Assembly: GCF_013449685.1 (NCBI RefSeq)
Contig: NZ_JACDSF010000063.1
Location: 1-64,000, forward strand
Direction: 5' to 3'
Length of the DNA stretch: 64,000 bases
DNA from: Pectobacterium brasiliense
GTDB taxonomy: Bacteria > Pseudomonadota > Gammaproteobacteria > Enterobacterales > Enterobacteriaceae
Under the pieces are notes generated by a model, which did not search any database, had not been told where the DNA came from, and was given only the letters and a program-made list of their open reading frames with translations. Position numbers and translations under genes: made by a program. Shown here piece by piece: positions 16,533 to 24,375 of this stretch; within the stretch, counting starts at the first letter, position 1, and the number at the start of each line of letters is the position of its first letter.

Positions 16533-18601
16533 GCTGGCAATCCCTCTACCTGAATTATGATGACGATGCGTTGGGCGTTTTTGCGAATGTCGGTTTATTG
16601 CGTCGGGCAAAAAAAGATCTGGCTGGCGATAAGGTGGCGTTGGTGACCGATGCCGGGCAAGAAGGGCATTTTGTCAGCGATGGTCAGCAGGTGGTGCTTA
16701 ATGCGCAGGGAATACAAACCGCGCGGTGTGATTGCCCCGCTTCGGGCTGCTGTAAGCACATTTTGGCGGCAGTGCTGTGGTTACAAGACCATGCTGAATG
16801 CGGTGCGGAGCAGGCCTCGCCTCTCTCTGAGGAAACCACCGTACTACTGATAGACGTGCTTGCCGAGATCTTACAGCTTGATCCTGAGACGTTAATGAAG
16901 CAGGTCGGCAAAGGGCAAACGCGGCATGCCGCGCGATTTGTTCAGATGTGGGCGGAAGAATCGGTGAGGACGGAATCACTGCCCAACCAGCTTAAAATTC
17001 ACCTGCCGATGCTGGAAAATCCCGTTATCTATCTGGCTGGGGCGGGGTTTGCTGGCATGCTATCGGATTTCTTACGGGATAAGCAGCCGGCCTTGCATCT
17101 TGCTGCCATTGCCTGCCTCTTTGAAGCCAACCAACGTGTCTGGCCGTGGCCCGAGGATTGCCTGGCTCAGGAAACGCAAGTGCGGGCGCTACATGCTGAT
17201 GAGCGTGCGCTGATTGCTACGCTTCACATGTTTATTCAGGACATCCTGAACCAGGGGCTGTCGCATATTAGTAAAAGCAGTGCGCGGCAGCTTCATTTGC
17301 TGAATATGTCCGCTCGTGCGGAAGGGCTCCCTCGGCTGGCGGGCTATTTGCGTAATGTGAGCGGGCAGGTCAGCCTATTAGCGGACAGGCATTACAGTCT
17401 GGAAGAGCGTGATGTGCTGCTGTTCATTGCCCGTCTGTCGGCTTATTTATACCAGCTTGGGCAGGCGACGCCTGAGCGTTTGCTACATCTGCGTGGGCGG
17501 GTACGGCGGCAATATCAACAACAGCCTGAAGCCTTATCGCTTGTACCATTGGGCGCGCAGTGGTGGGTCACCGAAGGCGGTGCGCGTGGTGCCACCTTTT
17601 CGTTTTGGGATAGTGAGAATCAGCGATTACTGCACTGTACGCAAGCGCGGGCTGATTACCATGATGTGACGTTTAGCCAGCAGGGCGTGTGGCAGGGGCA
17701 GACTATGTGGAAACAACTGGGCGAGCACATCATGCGTGCTCCCTTTACGCTGCACCATCCGCGTTTTTCTGACGACGGGAAATTGGCCGCAGGTGGAGAA
17801 AGTTACGCGAACCTTGAAAGCACGCCGTGGCCTGCCGCCGCCTATGTGCAGTGTAAATCGACGTGCGGCATTGCTGACTGGTCGCAGCTGTTTCACTATT
17901 TTGAGCAAGAGAATCAGGATTACCCACAGCCTCTGCTGCTGCATGTGAACCGCTATGACTCCGTCGTCTGGAATGAGGTGGAGCAGCGTGTGGTCTGGCC
18001 GGTCTTTGATAATGCGGACAATGCGCTGTATCTGAGCCTAAACTGGGAAAAAACGCAGCATCAGCGCATAGACAGGCTCAAACAGGCGACTCAGCAAAAG
18101 TGGGCGATTGTGGCGGTGTTGGTTCAACCCCGTCGCCGTGGGAATGATATTGATCTCCATCCTTACTCTCTCTTGGTGAGTGATGGCAGCGCGGTGACCG
18201 CATTTTGTTTGGATTTTCAGACCATCAAGACCAAGAAAACAGTACCCAGTTTTATTAGCCATATCCAAACGATATTTGCAGAGAAAAAGCGGCGTAAAGT
18301 GGTGCAGCGTCCCTTGCCGACGCTGGCACAGCGGGTTTGTCGCCCGATTCTTGATGTGCTGGACGCGCAGGCTTGCACCGGACGGCGGTATTTAACCTCA
18401 ACGCAAAGAGAGCAGTTGCAACACGGTATGAAAACGGCCAATGAACTGGGTTTAACGCTCGTTGAAAATGCGTTGTCGCACTATTTAGCGCAGCCCCAGC
18501 CGGATGTGTATAGCCTGCTGCGGATCGTCTTTCTTTGCGACAGGCTTCAGCGTTTTCAAAACGGGTTACCGATTGTGATACGCCAGTCGTCATCTGTGTA
18601 G
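16529..18601 (+). CDS. yehQ: SWIM zinc-finger protein, YehQ-like
   Basis: A 690-residue protein with an N-terminal SWIM zinc-finger (C67-x-C69, C74/C75, H77 in RCDCPASGCCKH), a fold predicted to bind DNA or protein. The rest is mainly helical with no further motif that I recognise. The ATG at 16529 overlaps the yehP stop by 4 bases and gives the MSWQSLYLNYDD N-terminus; a reading from 16508 lies inside yehP. It is the last gene of the five-gene run. The 293 bases that follow hold no supportable gene. In other bacteria SWIM proteins often occur with DUF5682 and VWA genes, supporting a common complex. Confidence 0.85.
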   Translation: MSWQSLYLNYDDDALGVFANVGLLRRAKKDLAGDKVALVTDAGQEGHFVSDGQQVVLNAQGIQTARCDCPASGCCKHILAAVLWLQDHAECGAEQASPLSEETTVLLIDVLAEILQLDPETLMKQVGKGQTRHAARFVQMWAEESVRTESLPNQLKIHLPMLENPVIYLAGAGFAGMLSDFLRDKQPALHLAAIACLFEANQRVWPWPEDCLAQETQVRALHADERALIATLHMFIQDILNQGLSHISKSSARQLHLLNMSARAEGLPRLAGYLRNVSGQVSLLADRHYSLEERDVLLFIARLSAYLYQLGQATPERLLHLRGRVRRQYQQQPEALSLVPLGAQWWVTEGGARGATFSFWDSENQRLLHCTQARADYHDVTFSQQGVWQGQTMWKQLGEHIMRAPFTLHHPRFSDDGKLAAGGESYANLESTPWPAAAYVQCKSTCGIADWSQLFHYFEQENQDYPQPLLLHVNRYDSVVWNEVEQRVVWPVFDNADNALYLSLNWEKTQHQRIDRLKQATQQKWAIVAVLVQPRRRGNDIDLHPYSLLVSDGSAVTAFCLDFQTIKTKKTVPSFISHIQTIFAEKKRRKVVQRPLPTLAQRVCRPILDVLDAQACTGRRYLTSTQREQLQHGMKTANELGLTLVENALSHYLAQPQPDVYSLLRIVFLCDRLQRFQNGLPIVIRQSSSV

Positions 18602-18894
18602 CGCCTTTTCCTGACAGAGAACAGCATGAACGTTGAGTAAGAAAAGCACGAAAAAAGACAGCGTAAGGGAGCGGTAAAGCGTAGAATGTGAGCACCAAAA
18701 ATGATGCTCATGAATGTTCCCTTACCTGTTTTCAGGCTTTTGGCTGACATCCTCATAAAAGCACGCTGAAATACCCTTGGCCGCTCGCCGATTACACGGC
18801 GATGTCATTCTTTCCCTGTACCATTGCTCCATCGCGTTAGCCTCTGCCACGACAGGGGGCGCATTCTTTTATTTTAACTTTTGATATCAATATC

Positions 18895-20082
18895 ATGACC
18901 CGTTCTTCCCGTTCGACCGCCTGGTTACGCGTCGTCAGCCTTTCTCTGGCGGCCTTCATTTTTAACACCGCTGAATTTGCCCCCGTTGCGCTCCTGTCAG
19001 ACATCGCCGCCAGCTTTTCCATGAGCGCTGCGCAGGTCGGGCTGATCATTACGATCTATGCCTGGGTGGTTGGGCTGATGTCGCTGCCCTGCATGCTGCT
19101 GTCCAGTGATATGGAGCGACGCAGCCTGCTGATCAAAATCTTTATCCTGTTCGCCGTCAGCAATGTGTTGTCCGGTTTGGCCTGGAACTATTGGGTGCTG
19201 GTGATTGCTCGTATTGGCGTGGCGCTGGCTCACGCGGTGTTCTGGTCGATTACGGCATCGCTGGTGGTGCGTCTGGCGCCTGCGGACAAAAAAGCACAGG
19301 CGTTAAGTTTGCTGGCGACCGGCACGGCGCTGGCGCTGGTGCTGGGGTTACCGCTGGGGCGTGTGGTCGGGCAGTATCTGGGCTGGCGTGTGACGTTTGT
19401 CCTTATTGGCCTGATTGCTGCGGGGATTATGGTGGGTCTGATGAAACTGCTGCCTGTGCTGCCAAGCAGCAATTCCGGTTCGTTGAAGAGTTTGCCCCTC
19501 CTGCTTAAACGTCCAGCATTGCTGTGCGTGTACGGCCTGACTGTGATGATCGTAACCGCGCACTTTACCGCCTACAGTTATATCGAGCCTTTTATCCAGA
19601 AAGTGGCGTTGTTGAGTGAAAACTTCACCACCCTCTTGCTGCTGATTTTTGGCGGTGCTGGCATCATTGGCAGTATGCTGTTCAGCCGCTACAGCAGCAA
19701 ATATCCGGCAGGCTTCCTGATTGTCTCGTTCGCGTTTCTGGCGGTATGTTTACTACTCCTGCTGCCTTTGTCATTCAGCGGCTGGAGCCTGTCGACGCTG
19801 TGCATCATCTGGGGAATCGCCATTATGGCGCTGAGCCTGGGAATGCAGGTAAAAGTGTTGACGCTGGCATCGGATGCCACCGATGTGGCGATGGCACTCT
19901 ACTCAGGAATTTATAACATTGGGATCGGCGGCGGTGCGCTGCTGGGCAATCAGGTTATTATCCATTTGGGCCTGCCCGACATCGGTTTCATGGGGGCAGC
20001 GATGGCGATACTGGCAACCGTGTGCTGTATTTTTACGTTTGTCCGCTATTCCCGTGTGTTAAAAACGTCATTGGCGAATTGA
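18895..20082 (+). CDS. sotB: Sugar efflux transporter SotB (major facilitator family)
   Basis: A 395-residue 12-segment MFS exporter. SotB was described in Dickeya (Erwinia) chrysanthemi and E. coli (YdeA) as an efflux pump for arabinose and other sugars or analogues. Sequence support: the [18 protein letters not shown] first membrane segment, [30 protein letters not shown], and [18 protein letters not shown], all close to the E. coli protein from memory. The ATG at 18895 fits the conserved N-terminus but has no visible ribosome site. A perfect 10-bp palindrome TTGATATCAA (18881-18890) lies just before it and could be an operator. It lies between the yeh-type operon and fieF. Confidence 0.9.
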   Translation: MTRSSRSTAWLRVVSLSLAAFIFNTAEFAPVALLSDIAASFSMSAAQVGLIITIYAWVVGLMSLPCMLLSSDMERRSLLIKIFILFAVSNVLSGLAWNYWVLVIARIGVALAHAVFWSITASLVVRLAPADKKAQALSLLATGTALALVLGLPLGRVVGQYLGWRVTFVLIGLIAAGIMVGLMKLLPVLPSSNSGSLKSLPLLLKRPALLCVYGLTVMIVTAHFTAYSYIEPFIQKVALLSENFTTLLLLIFGGAGIIGSMLFSRYSSKYPAGFLIVSFAFLAVCLLLLLPLSFSGWSLSTLCIIWGIAIMALSLGMQVKVLTLASDATDVAMALYSGIYNIGIGGGALLGNQVIIHLGLPDIGFMGAAMAILATVCCIFTFVRYSRVLKTSLAN

Positions 20083-20163
20083 ATACGGCAATGACTCAAG
20101 CGACCTTTTTTCAGCCAAGATCTCCGTTCTCTGTAAGGGCATCTGTTTTACGTTGAGGGTATG

Positions 20164-21066
20164 ATGAATCGACACTATGCGCGTCTAGTGACGCTGGCAG
20201 CCGTGAGCGCAACCGCCGTGGCGCTGGCGCTGTTCATAATGAAAGTATTTGCCTGGTGGCATACTGGTTCGGTGAGCCTGCTGGCATCACTGGTTGATTC
20301 GTTGATGGATATCGCCGCGTCGCTCGTGAACCTGCTGGTAGTGCGCTACTCGTTGCAGCCGGCGGATAATGAGCACGCATTCGGCCACGGTAAAGCGGAG
20401 TCATTGGCTGCGCTGGCGCAAAGCATGTTTATCTCCGGCTCGGCGCTGTTCCTGATCCTGACGGGGCTGCAACATTCGCTGGAGCCACAGGCGCTGCACG
20501 CGCCGGAAGTAGGCGTATGGGTGACGCTCATTGCGTTAGTGGTCACGCTGCTGCTGGTGTCGTTCCAGCGCTGGGTCGTGAAGCGCACGCACAGTCAGGC
20601 GGTACGTGCGGACATGCTGCATTATCAGTCCGACCTGTTGATGAACGGCGCGATTCTGGTGGCGTTGGCGCTCAGTTGGAAAGGTATTACGCGCGCCGAC
20701 TCCCTGTTTGCATTGGGTATTGGCGGCTATATTTTATATAGCGCGTTACGCATGGGGTATGACGCTGTGCAGTCGCTGTTGGATCGCGCGTTGCCGGAAG
20801 ACGAGCATCGCGCTATTGCTGAGATGATTGTGAACTGGCCGGGCATTCGCGGCGCACATGCGTTGCGTACCCGACGTTCTGGTCCAACGCGCTTTATTCA
20901 ACTACACCTAGAAATGGATGACACGTTGCCTCTGGTTCAGGCGCATCAAATTGCAGATGATCTGGAGCAGGCATTGCATGAACAGTTTCCAGGTGCCGAT
21001 ATTATTATCCATCAGGATCCGGTTTCTGCTGTGCCGGAAAATCAGCGTGGCAGATTGACAGCGTAG
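20164..21066 (+). CDS. fieF: Ferrous-iron/zinc efflux pump FieF
   Basis: Cation diffusion facilitator that exports Fe(II) and Zn(II) across the inner membrane in exchange for protons. The 300-residue product has six membrane segments. The metal-site motifs are present: LVDSLMDIA in segment 2 (two Asp) and [10 protein letters not shown] in segment 5 (His and Asp). The cytoplasmic [14 protein letters not shown] loop and the C-terminal domain (IIIHQDP) are typical. The second of two adjacent ATGs (20164) gives MNRHYARLV, matching E. coli. In E. coli fieF sits directly after cpxP; here about 13 kb of accessory genes separate them, while the fieF-pfkA linkage is kept. Confidence 0.95.
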   Translation: MNRHYARLVTLAAVSATAVALALFIMKVFAWWHTGSVSLLASLVDSLMDIAASLVNLLVVRYSLQPADNEHAFGHGKAESLAALAQSMFISGSALFLILTGLQHSLEPQALHAPEVGVWVTLIALVVTLLLVSFQRWVVKRTHSQAVRADMLHYQSDLLMNGAILVALALSWKGITRADSLFALGIGGYILYSALRMGYDAVQSLLDRALPEDEHRAIAEMIVNWPGIRGAHALRTRRSGPTRFIQLHLEMDDTLPLVQAHQIADDLEQALHEQFPGADIIIHQDPVSAVPENQRGRLTA

Positions 21067-21162
21067 TCGGCTAGGTTTCAGCATTTTATGTTAAAAACGT
21101 GATACGTCATGAAAATTTATGCACAATTTAGCCTGACCTGAATCAATTCAGCTTCGGGTGTT

Positions 21163-21171
21163 TGTTATAAT
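21163..21171 (+). promoter_or_regulatory. Extended -10 promoter element of pfkA
   Basis: A perfect TATAAT (21166-21171) preceded by TG one base upstream gives an extended -10 about 100 bases before the pfkA start. No good -35 is visible, as is usual for extended -10 promoters. Confidence 0.55.
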
Positions 21172-21273
21172 ATGCTAATAAAAGAATAAGGCGTTGCTGC
21201 CGTGTTTCACGGCGGCGGTGAATTTACGATAGAAGAATCCTGCAAAATTACATCTACAAGTCCAGAGGTTGTC

Positions 21274-22236
21274 ATGATTAGAAGAATCGGAGTGTTGACG
21301 AGCGGTGGCGATGCACCAGGTATGAATGCCGCAATTCGTGGTGTGGTTCGCGCTGCACTAACGGAAGGGTTGGAAATTTACGGCATTTATGATGGTTATC
21401 AGGGCTTGTACGAAGATCGCATGGAGCAGTTGGATCGCTACAGCGTATCGGATGTGATTAACCGTGGCGGTACATTTCTGGGTTCCGCGCGTTTCCCGCA
21501 GTTCCGTGATGAAGCGGTGCGCCAGGTCTGCGTAGAAAACATGAAGAAACGCGGTCTGGATGCGCTGGTCGTCATCGGTGGTGACGGTTCTTATATGGGT
21601 GCCAAGCGTCTGACCGAAATGGGGTTCCCTTGTATCGGCTTGCCCGGCACGATCGATAACGACGTCGCGGGTACGGACTACACTATCGGTTACTTTACTG
21701 CGTTGGAAACCGTGCTGGAAGCGATTGACCGCCTGCGTGATACCTCCTCTTCACACCAGCGTATTTCCATTGTTGAAGTCATGGGACGCCACTGCGGCGA
21801 CCTGACGCTGGCGGCGGCGATTGCCGGCGGCTGTGAGTTCATCGTTCTGCCAGAAGTGCCGTTCAGCCCGGAAGATCTGGTCTGTGAAATCAAAGCGGGC
21901 ATTGAGAAAGGCAAGAAACACGCGATTGTGGCGATCACCGAACTGGTGTGCGATGTCGATGAACTCGCGAAATACATTGAGAAAGAAACGGGACGCGAAA
22001 CCCGTGCGACCGTACTGGGTCACATTCAACGCGGCGGCTCGCCGGTTGCCTACGACCGTATTCTGGCTTCACGCATGGGCGCCTACTCTATTGAGCTGCT
22101 ACAGCAGGGCTACGGCGGCCGCTGTGTCGGTATCCAGAATGAAAAAATGGTGCACCACGACATCGTTGATGCCATTGAGAACATGAAGCGTCCTTTCAAA
22201 GGCGACTGGCTGGATACAGCGAAAAAACTGTTCTAA
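21274..22236 (+). CDS. pfkA: ATP-dependent 6-phosphofructokinase PfkA
   Basis: Glycolytic enzyme phosphorylating fructose 6-phosphate to the 1,6-bisphosphate; allosteric homotetramer, activated by ADP and inhibited by phosphoenolpyruvate. The 320-residue product matches the bacterial length. Visible: the ATP loop [10 protein letters not shown] (residues 9-18), [12 protein letters not shown], the catalytic [10 protein letters not shown] region with the base Asp near 127, [10 protein letters not shown], and the ribosylation/effector region [10 protein letters not shown]. The start at 21274 (MIRRIGVLT) has AGAGG upstream; a longer reading from 21202 adds unconserved residues. Confidence 0.98.
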   Translation: MIRRIGVLTSGGDAPGMNAAIRGVVRAALTEGLEIYGIYDGYQGLYEDRMEQLDRYSVSDVINRGGTFLGSARFPQFRDEAVRQVCVENMKKRGLDALVVIGGDGSYMGAKRLTEMGFPCIGLPGTIDNDVAGTDYTIGYFTALETVLEAIDRLRDTSSSHQRISIVEVMGRHCGDLTLAAAIAGGCEFIVLPEVPFSPEDLVCEIKAGIEKGKKHAIVAITELVCDVDELAKYIEKETGRETRATVLGHIQRGGSPVAYDRILASRMGAYSIELLQQGYGGRCVGIQNEKMVHHDIVDAIENMKRPFKGDWLDTAKKLF

Positions 22237-22312
22237 TCCACGAAAGCTGATGTTTTCGCTAATTGACGGCTACACCAACCTTGCCGTTATTCGGCGTAAA
22301 AAATTATGCTGA

Positions 22313-22547
22313 GGAGATAGCAGGCTTCGGATGAGCCGCAGGACGCGGCGAAAGCTTGCGCCACGTCGGGAACGTGTCGCAAGCGGTCCGATTAAGCCTG
22401 ATACTGACGAAGGCACCGCGGCAGCGGCATAATTTCCCGCCGAAAGCCTGGGGTCACGGGGCGAGCGGCGTTTGAGCCGTCCCGTGTCGGGCGCGTGCTA
22501 CAAGGTAGCATGAAAATAACGTCATTATCGCGCACGAAACTATCTCC
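22313..22547 (+). repeat. 235-bp structured GC-rich intergenic element with GGA-loop hairpins
   Basis: The 495-base gap between pfkA and the LysR gene holds an element bounded by inverted GGAGATAG (22313-22320) and CTATCTCC (22540-22547). Inside on the plus strand are consecutive hairpins: GGCT/AGCC with loop TCGGATG (22323-22337); GCCGC/GCGGC with loop AGGAC (22335-22349); a long stem GCTTGCG-CACGT/ACGTG-CGCAAGC with loop CGGGA (22354-22384); and CACGGG/CCCGTG with inner CGGC/GCCG (22455-22486). Three of the loops expose GGA. It may be a dispersed repeat, a structured 3' UTR of pfkA, or a small RNA. No open reading frame is supportable. Confidence 0.55.
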
Positions 22548-22731
22548 TGGATTACATAAAACCTATGATCAGGGACAGCATTCAGTGGATATGGGTTTCT
22601 CCCTTATCACATCAGCCGTTGCAGATATATAACCGACGAGAATATAAACATCGGTTTTATTATTTTTTCTGCACCAACAGACCTGCTAGCCTGCCTATTC
22701 CTTCCGTCTTGATGACACGCCGATTGCCGCT

Positions 22732-23661
22732 ATGAATATCGATCTCCGCCAACTGCGTCACTTTATTGCCCTGATTGAGCATCGCAATTTTACGTCGGCG
22801 GCACAGGCGATGAAGCTTTCCCAATCCGCTTTTAGCCGCAGCATCCAGTCGCTGGAGCAGACCATTGGCACCCGTCTGATTGATCGCATGAACCAGTTGG
22901 AGCCGACGCCGAAAGGATTGGTGGTGCTGGAACACGCGCGTCGCCTGATTAATCAGACGCACGATCTGTTTAACGACATTCAACAGTTCAATGAGAAAGA
23001 AGCGGGCGAAGTGAATTTTGGCTGCGGTCCGGCTCCCGCCGCCTGGCTTATGCCTCAGGTGATCGGGGCTTTCTCGCGACACTACCCAAAGGTAAGGATG
23101 GTCTTTCGCGTCGATAACTGGCAGGCGCTGGGCCATCGGCTGATGGCCGAAGAGCTGGATTTCATCGTGGCGGATATGCGCAACTTTGAATTTGATACTC
23201 GCTATCGCGTACAGCCGCTGAGCCAGCACCGCTGGGGCTTCTGCTGCCGCAGCGGACACCCGCTGGCGACGCAGGAAGAGATTACCGTCGAGCAGTTCTT
23301 TTCCTACCCGCTGGCGGCAACGATTCGCCCGCCCAACCTGCACCGCGCGCTGGTACAGCTGAGCGGTAAGCTGGATATTCGCACCAGCATTGAGTGTGAG
23401 AATGGCTACAGTCTTCTGGACGTAGTACGTCATTCGGATGCCATTGGGACGACCAATCATTTCAACGAGCCCGATCGGCATGGTATTCACATGTTGAAGA
23501 TTGCCGGTCTGGACGACAACACCGATGAATTTTATACCCACTACGGCATTATTTATCTGGCTGACGCCCGCCTATCGCTGCTGGTGCGCAAGCTGATTGA
23601 AACCTTCGTGCAGGTCGATAGCGACCTGCACGGTACGCCCGTAGCGCTTACAGCGGAGTGA
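22732..23661 (+). CDS. LysR-family transcriptional regulator
   Basis: A 309-residue LysR-type regulator. Residues 3-62 form the winged helix-turn-helix (LRQLRHFIALIEHRNFTSAA, LSQSAFSRSIQSLEQTIG), followed by a periplasmic-binding-protein-like effector domain (about 90-295). It converges on the DUF6250 gene, and the last 14 bases of the two coding regions overlap (23648-23661). By position it is the likely regulator of the TonB/ABC uptake locus next door, sensing a breakdown product. Unlike many LysR genes it is not divergent from its presumed target, so the target promoters would be at 30.5-31.0 kb. The ligand is unknown. Confidence 0.85.
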   Translation: MNIDLRQLRHFIALIEHRNFTSAAQAMKLSQSAFSRSIQSLEQTIGTRLIDRMNQLEPTPKGLVVLEHARRLINQTHDLFNDIQQFNEKEAGEVNFGCGPAPAAWLMPQVIGAFSRHYPKVRMVFRVDNWQALGHRLMAEELDFIVADMRNFEFDTRYRVQPLSQHRWGFCCRSGHPLATQEEITVEQFFSYPLAATIRPPNLHRALVQLSGKLDIRTSIECENGYSLLDVVRHSDAIGTTNHFNEPDRHGIHMLKIAGLDDNTDEFYTHYGIIYLADARLSLLVRKLIETFVQVDSDLHGTPVALTAE

Positions 23662-24340
23662 TGCTGAATTCGCTGATTTCCTGACGCGAAAATACCGTCC
23701 GAAAGCCGAAATAGCCCGGAGCCGGCTTATTCGGATAACTGGCGTGGAAATAGAGCACATCGTCGACCCAAAAACGGGTTTCCCGCCGATCCACTTCAAT
23801 CACGATGCGATAGCGATGATGAGGACGCAGCAGATGCGCGGCATCGGTGTACTCGCCGAGCAGCAGGCGCTCGCCGTGACCGTCGTAATAGCGAAAGCGC
23901 GTGGTGCTGTTCCAGTTACCGCCTATCCCGACATAGTACAGATTCAGGCTGTCATACTCGTTGAGCTTGCCGTACCGGGTAAACAGGTTCGGGTGGTGCA
24001 GGTCGCGCGCGGCCCAGAACTGGTTCAGGTCGGATACGCGGTCGTAAGGGCGATCCGCGACCAGAACTTCCCGCGTAAAGGCGATGCGATAGGTGCCCGA
24101 GAGCGGGGCATCCAGCCAGATCGTCAGCCCAGCGGCGCTTTCCAACGTCAGATGCTCTGGCGTTGTCTGGATCGCTGTGCGGTCAGGGTCTTCCTGCTCC
24201 ACCTGCCAACGTAGCGGCTGGCCAGCGGAATCCGTGGACCAGAGAAACGTTGAACGGTGTGGTGAATCGATAATTTCACGCGTGCTGTCTGCCTGCGGCG
24301 ACAGGAGGAGCGCGTTTTCAGTACAGCCTGGGTCAGTCAT
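23648..24340 (-). CDS. DUF6250 protein, probable carbohydrate-binding or lyase-type jelly roll
   Basis: A protein of about 230 residues with the features I associate with DUF6250: SDLNQFWAARD, YGKLNEYDSLNLYYVGIGGN, STTRFRYYDG, LLGEYTD, and a final PAPGYFGFRTVFSRQEISEF. This beta-rich pattern resembles concanavalin-like folds such as Bacillus YesU of the rhamnogalacturonan loci. No signal peptide is seen, so it appears cytoplasmic while its neighbour is Tat-exported. The start at 24340 has AGGA 7-8 bases upstream. An ATG at 24376 overlaps the upstream stop as TAATG and is an alternative giving 242 residues. It is the last gene of the minus-strand uptake unit. Confidence 0.72.
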   Translation of the reverse strand: MTDPGCTENALLLSPQADSTREIIDSPHRSTFLWSTDSAGQPLRWQVEQEDPDRTAIQTTPEHLTLESAAGLTIWLDAPLSGTYRIAFTREVLVADRPYDRVSDLNQFWAARDLHHPNLFTRYGKLNEYDSLNLYYVGIGGNWNSTTRFRYYDGHGERLLLGEYTDAAHLLRPHHRYRIVIEVDRRETRFWVDDVLYFHASYPNKPAPGYFGFRTVFSRQEISEFSITPL

Positions 24341-24375
24341 GGTGATGTCCTGTAGCGTGCCGCCGGGTGGCGGCA

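Noticed and set aside
18556-18756. 66-residue minus-strand frame in the yehQ-sotB gap
   Set aside because: Partly overlaps the yehQ end, has no good ribosome site and no recognisable features.
22313-22547. Insertion sequence or MITE with target-site duplication
   Set aside because: Terminal 8-bp inverted repeats exist, but no flanking direct duplication or transposase trace is visible, so a mobile-element call is not supported.
22660-23541. 293-residue open frame antisense to the LysR gene
   Set aside because: The plus-strand LysR protein has a clear HTH and effector domain; the antisense frame has none.
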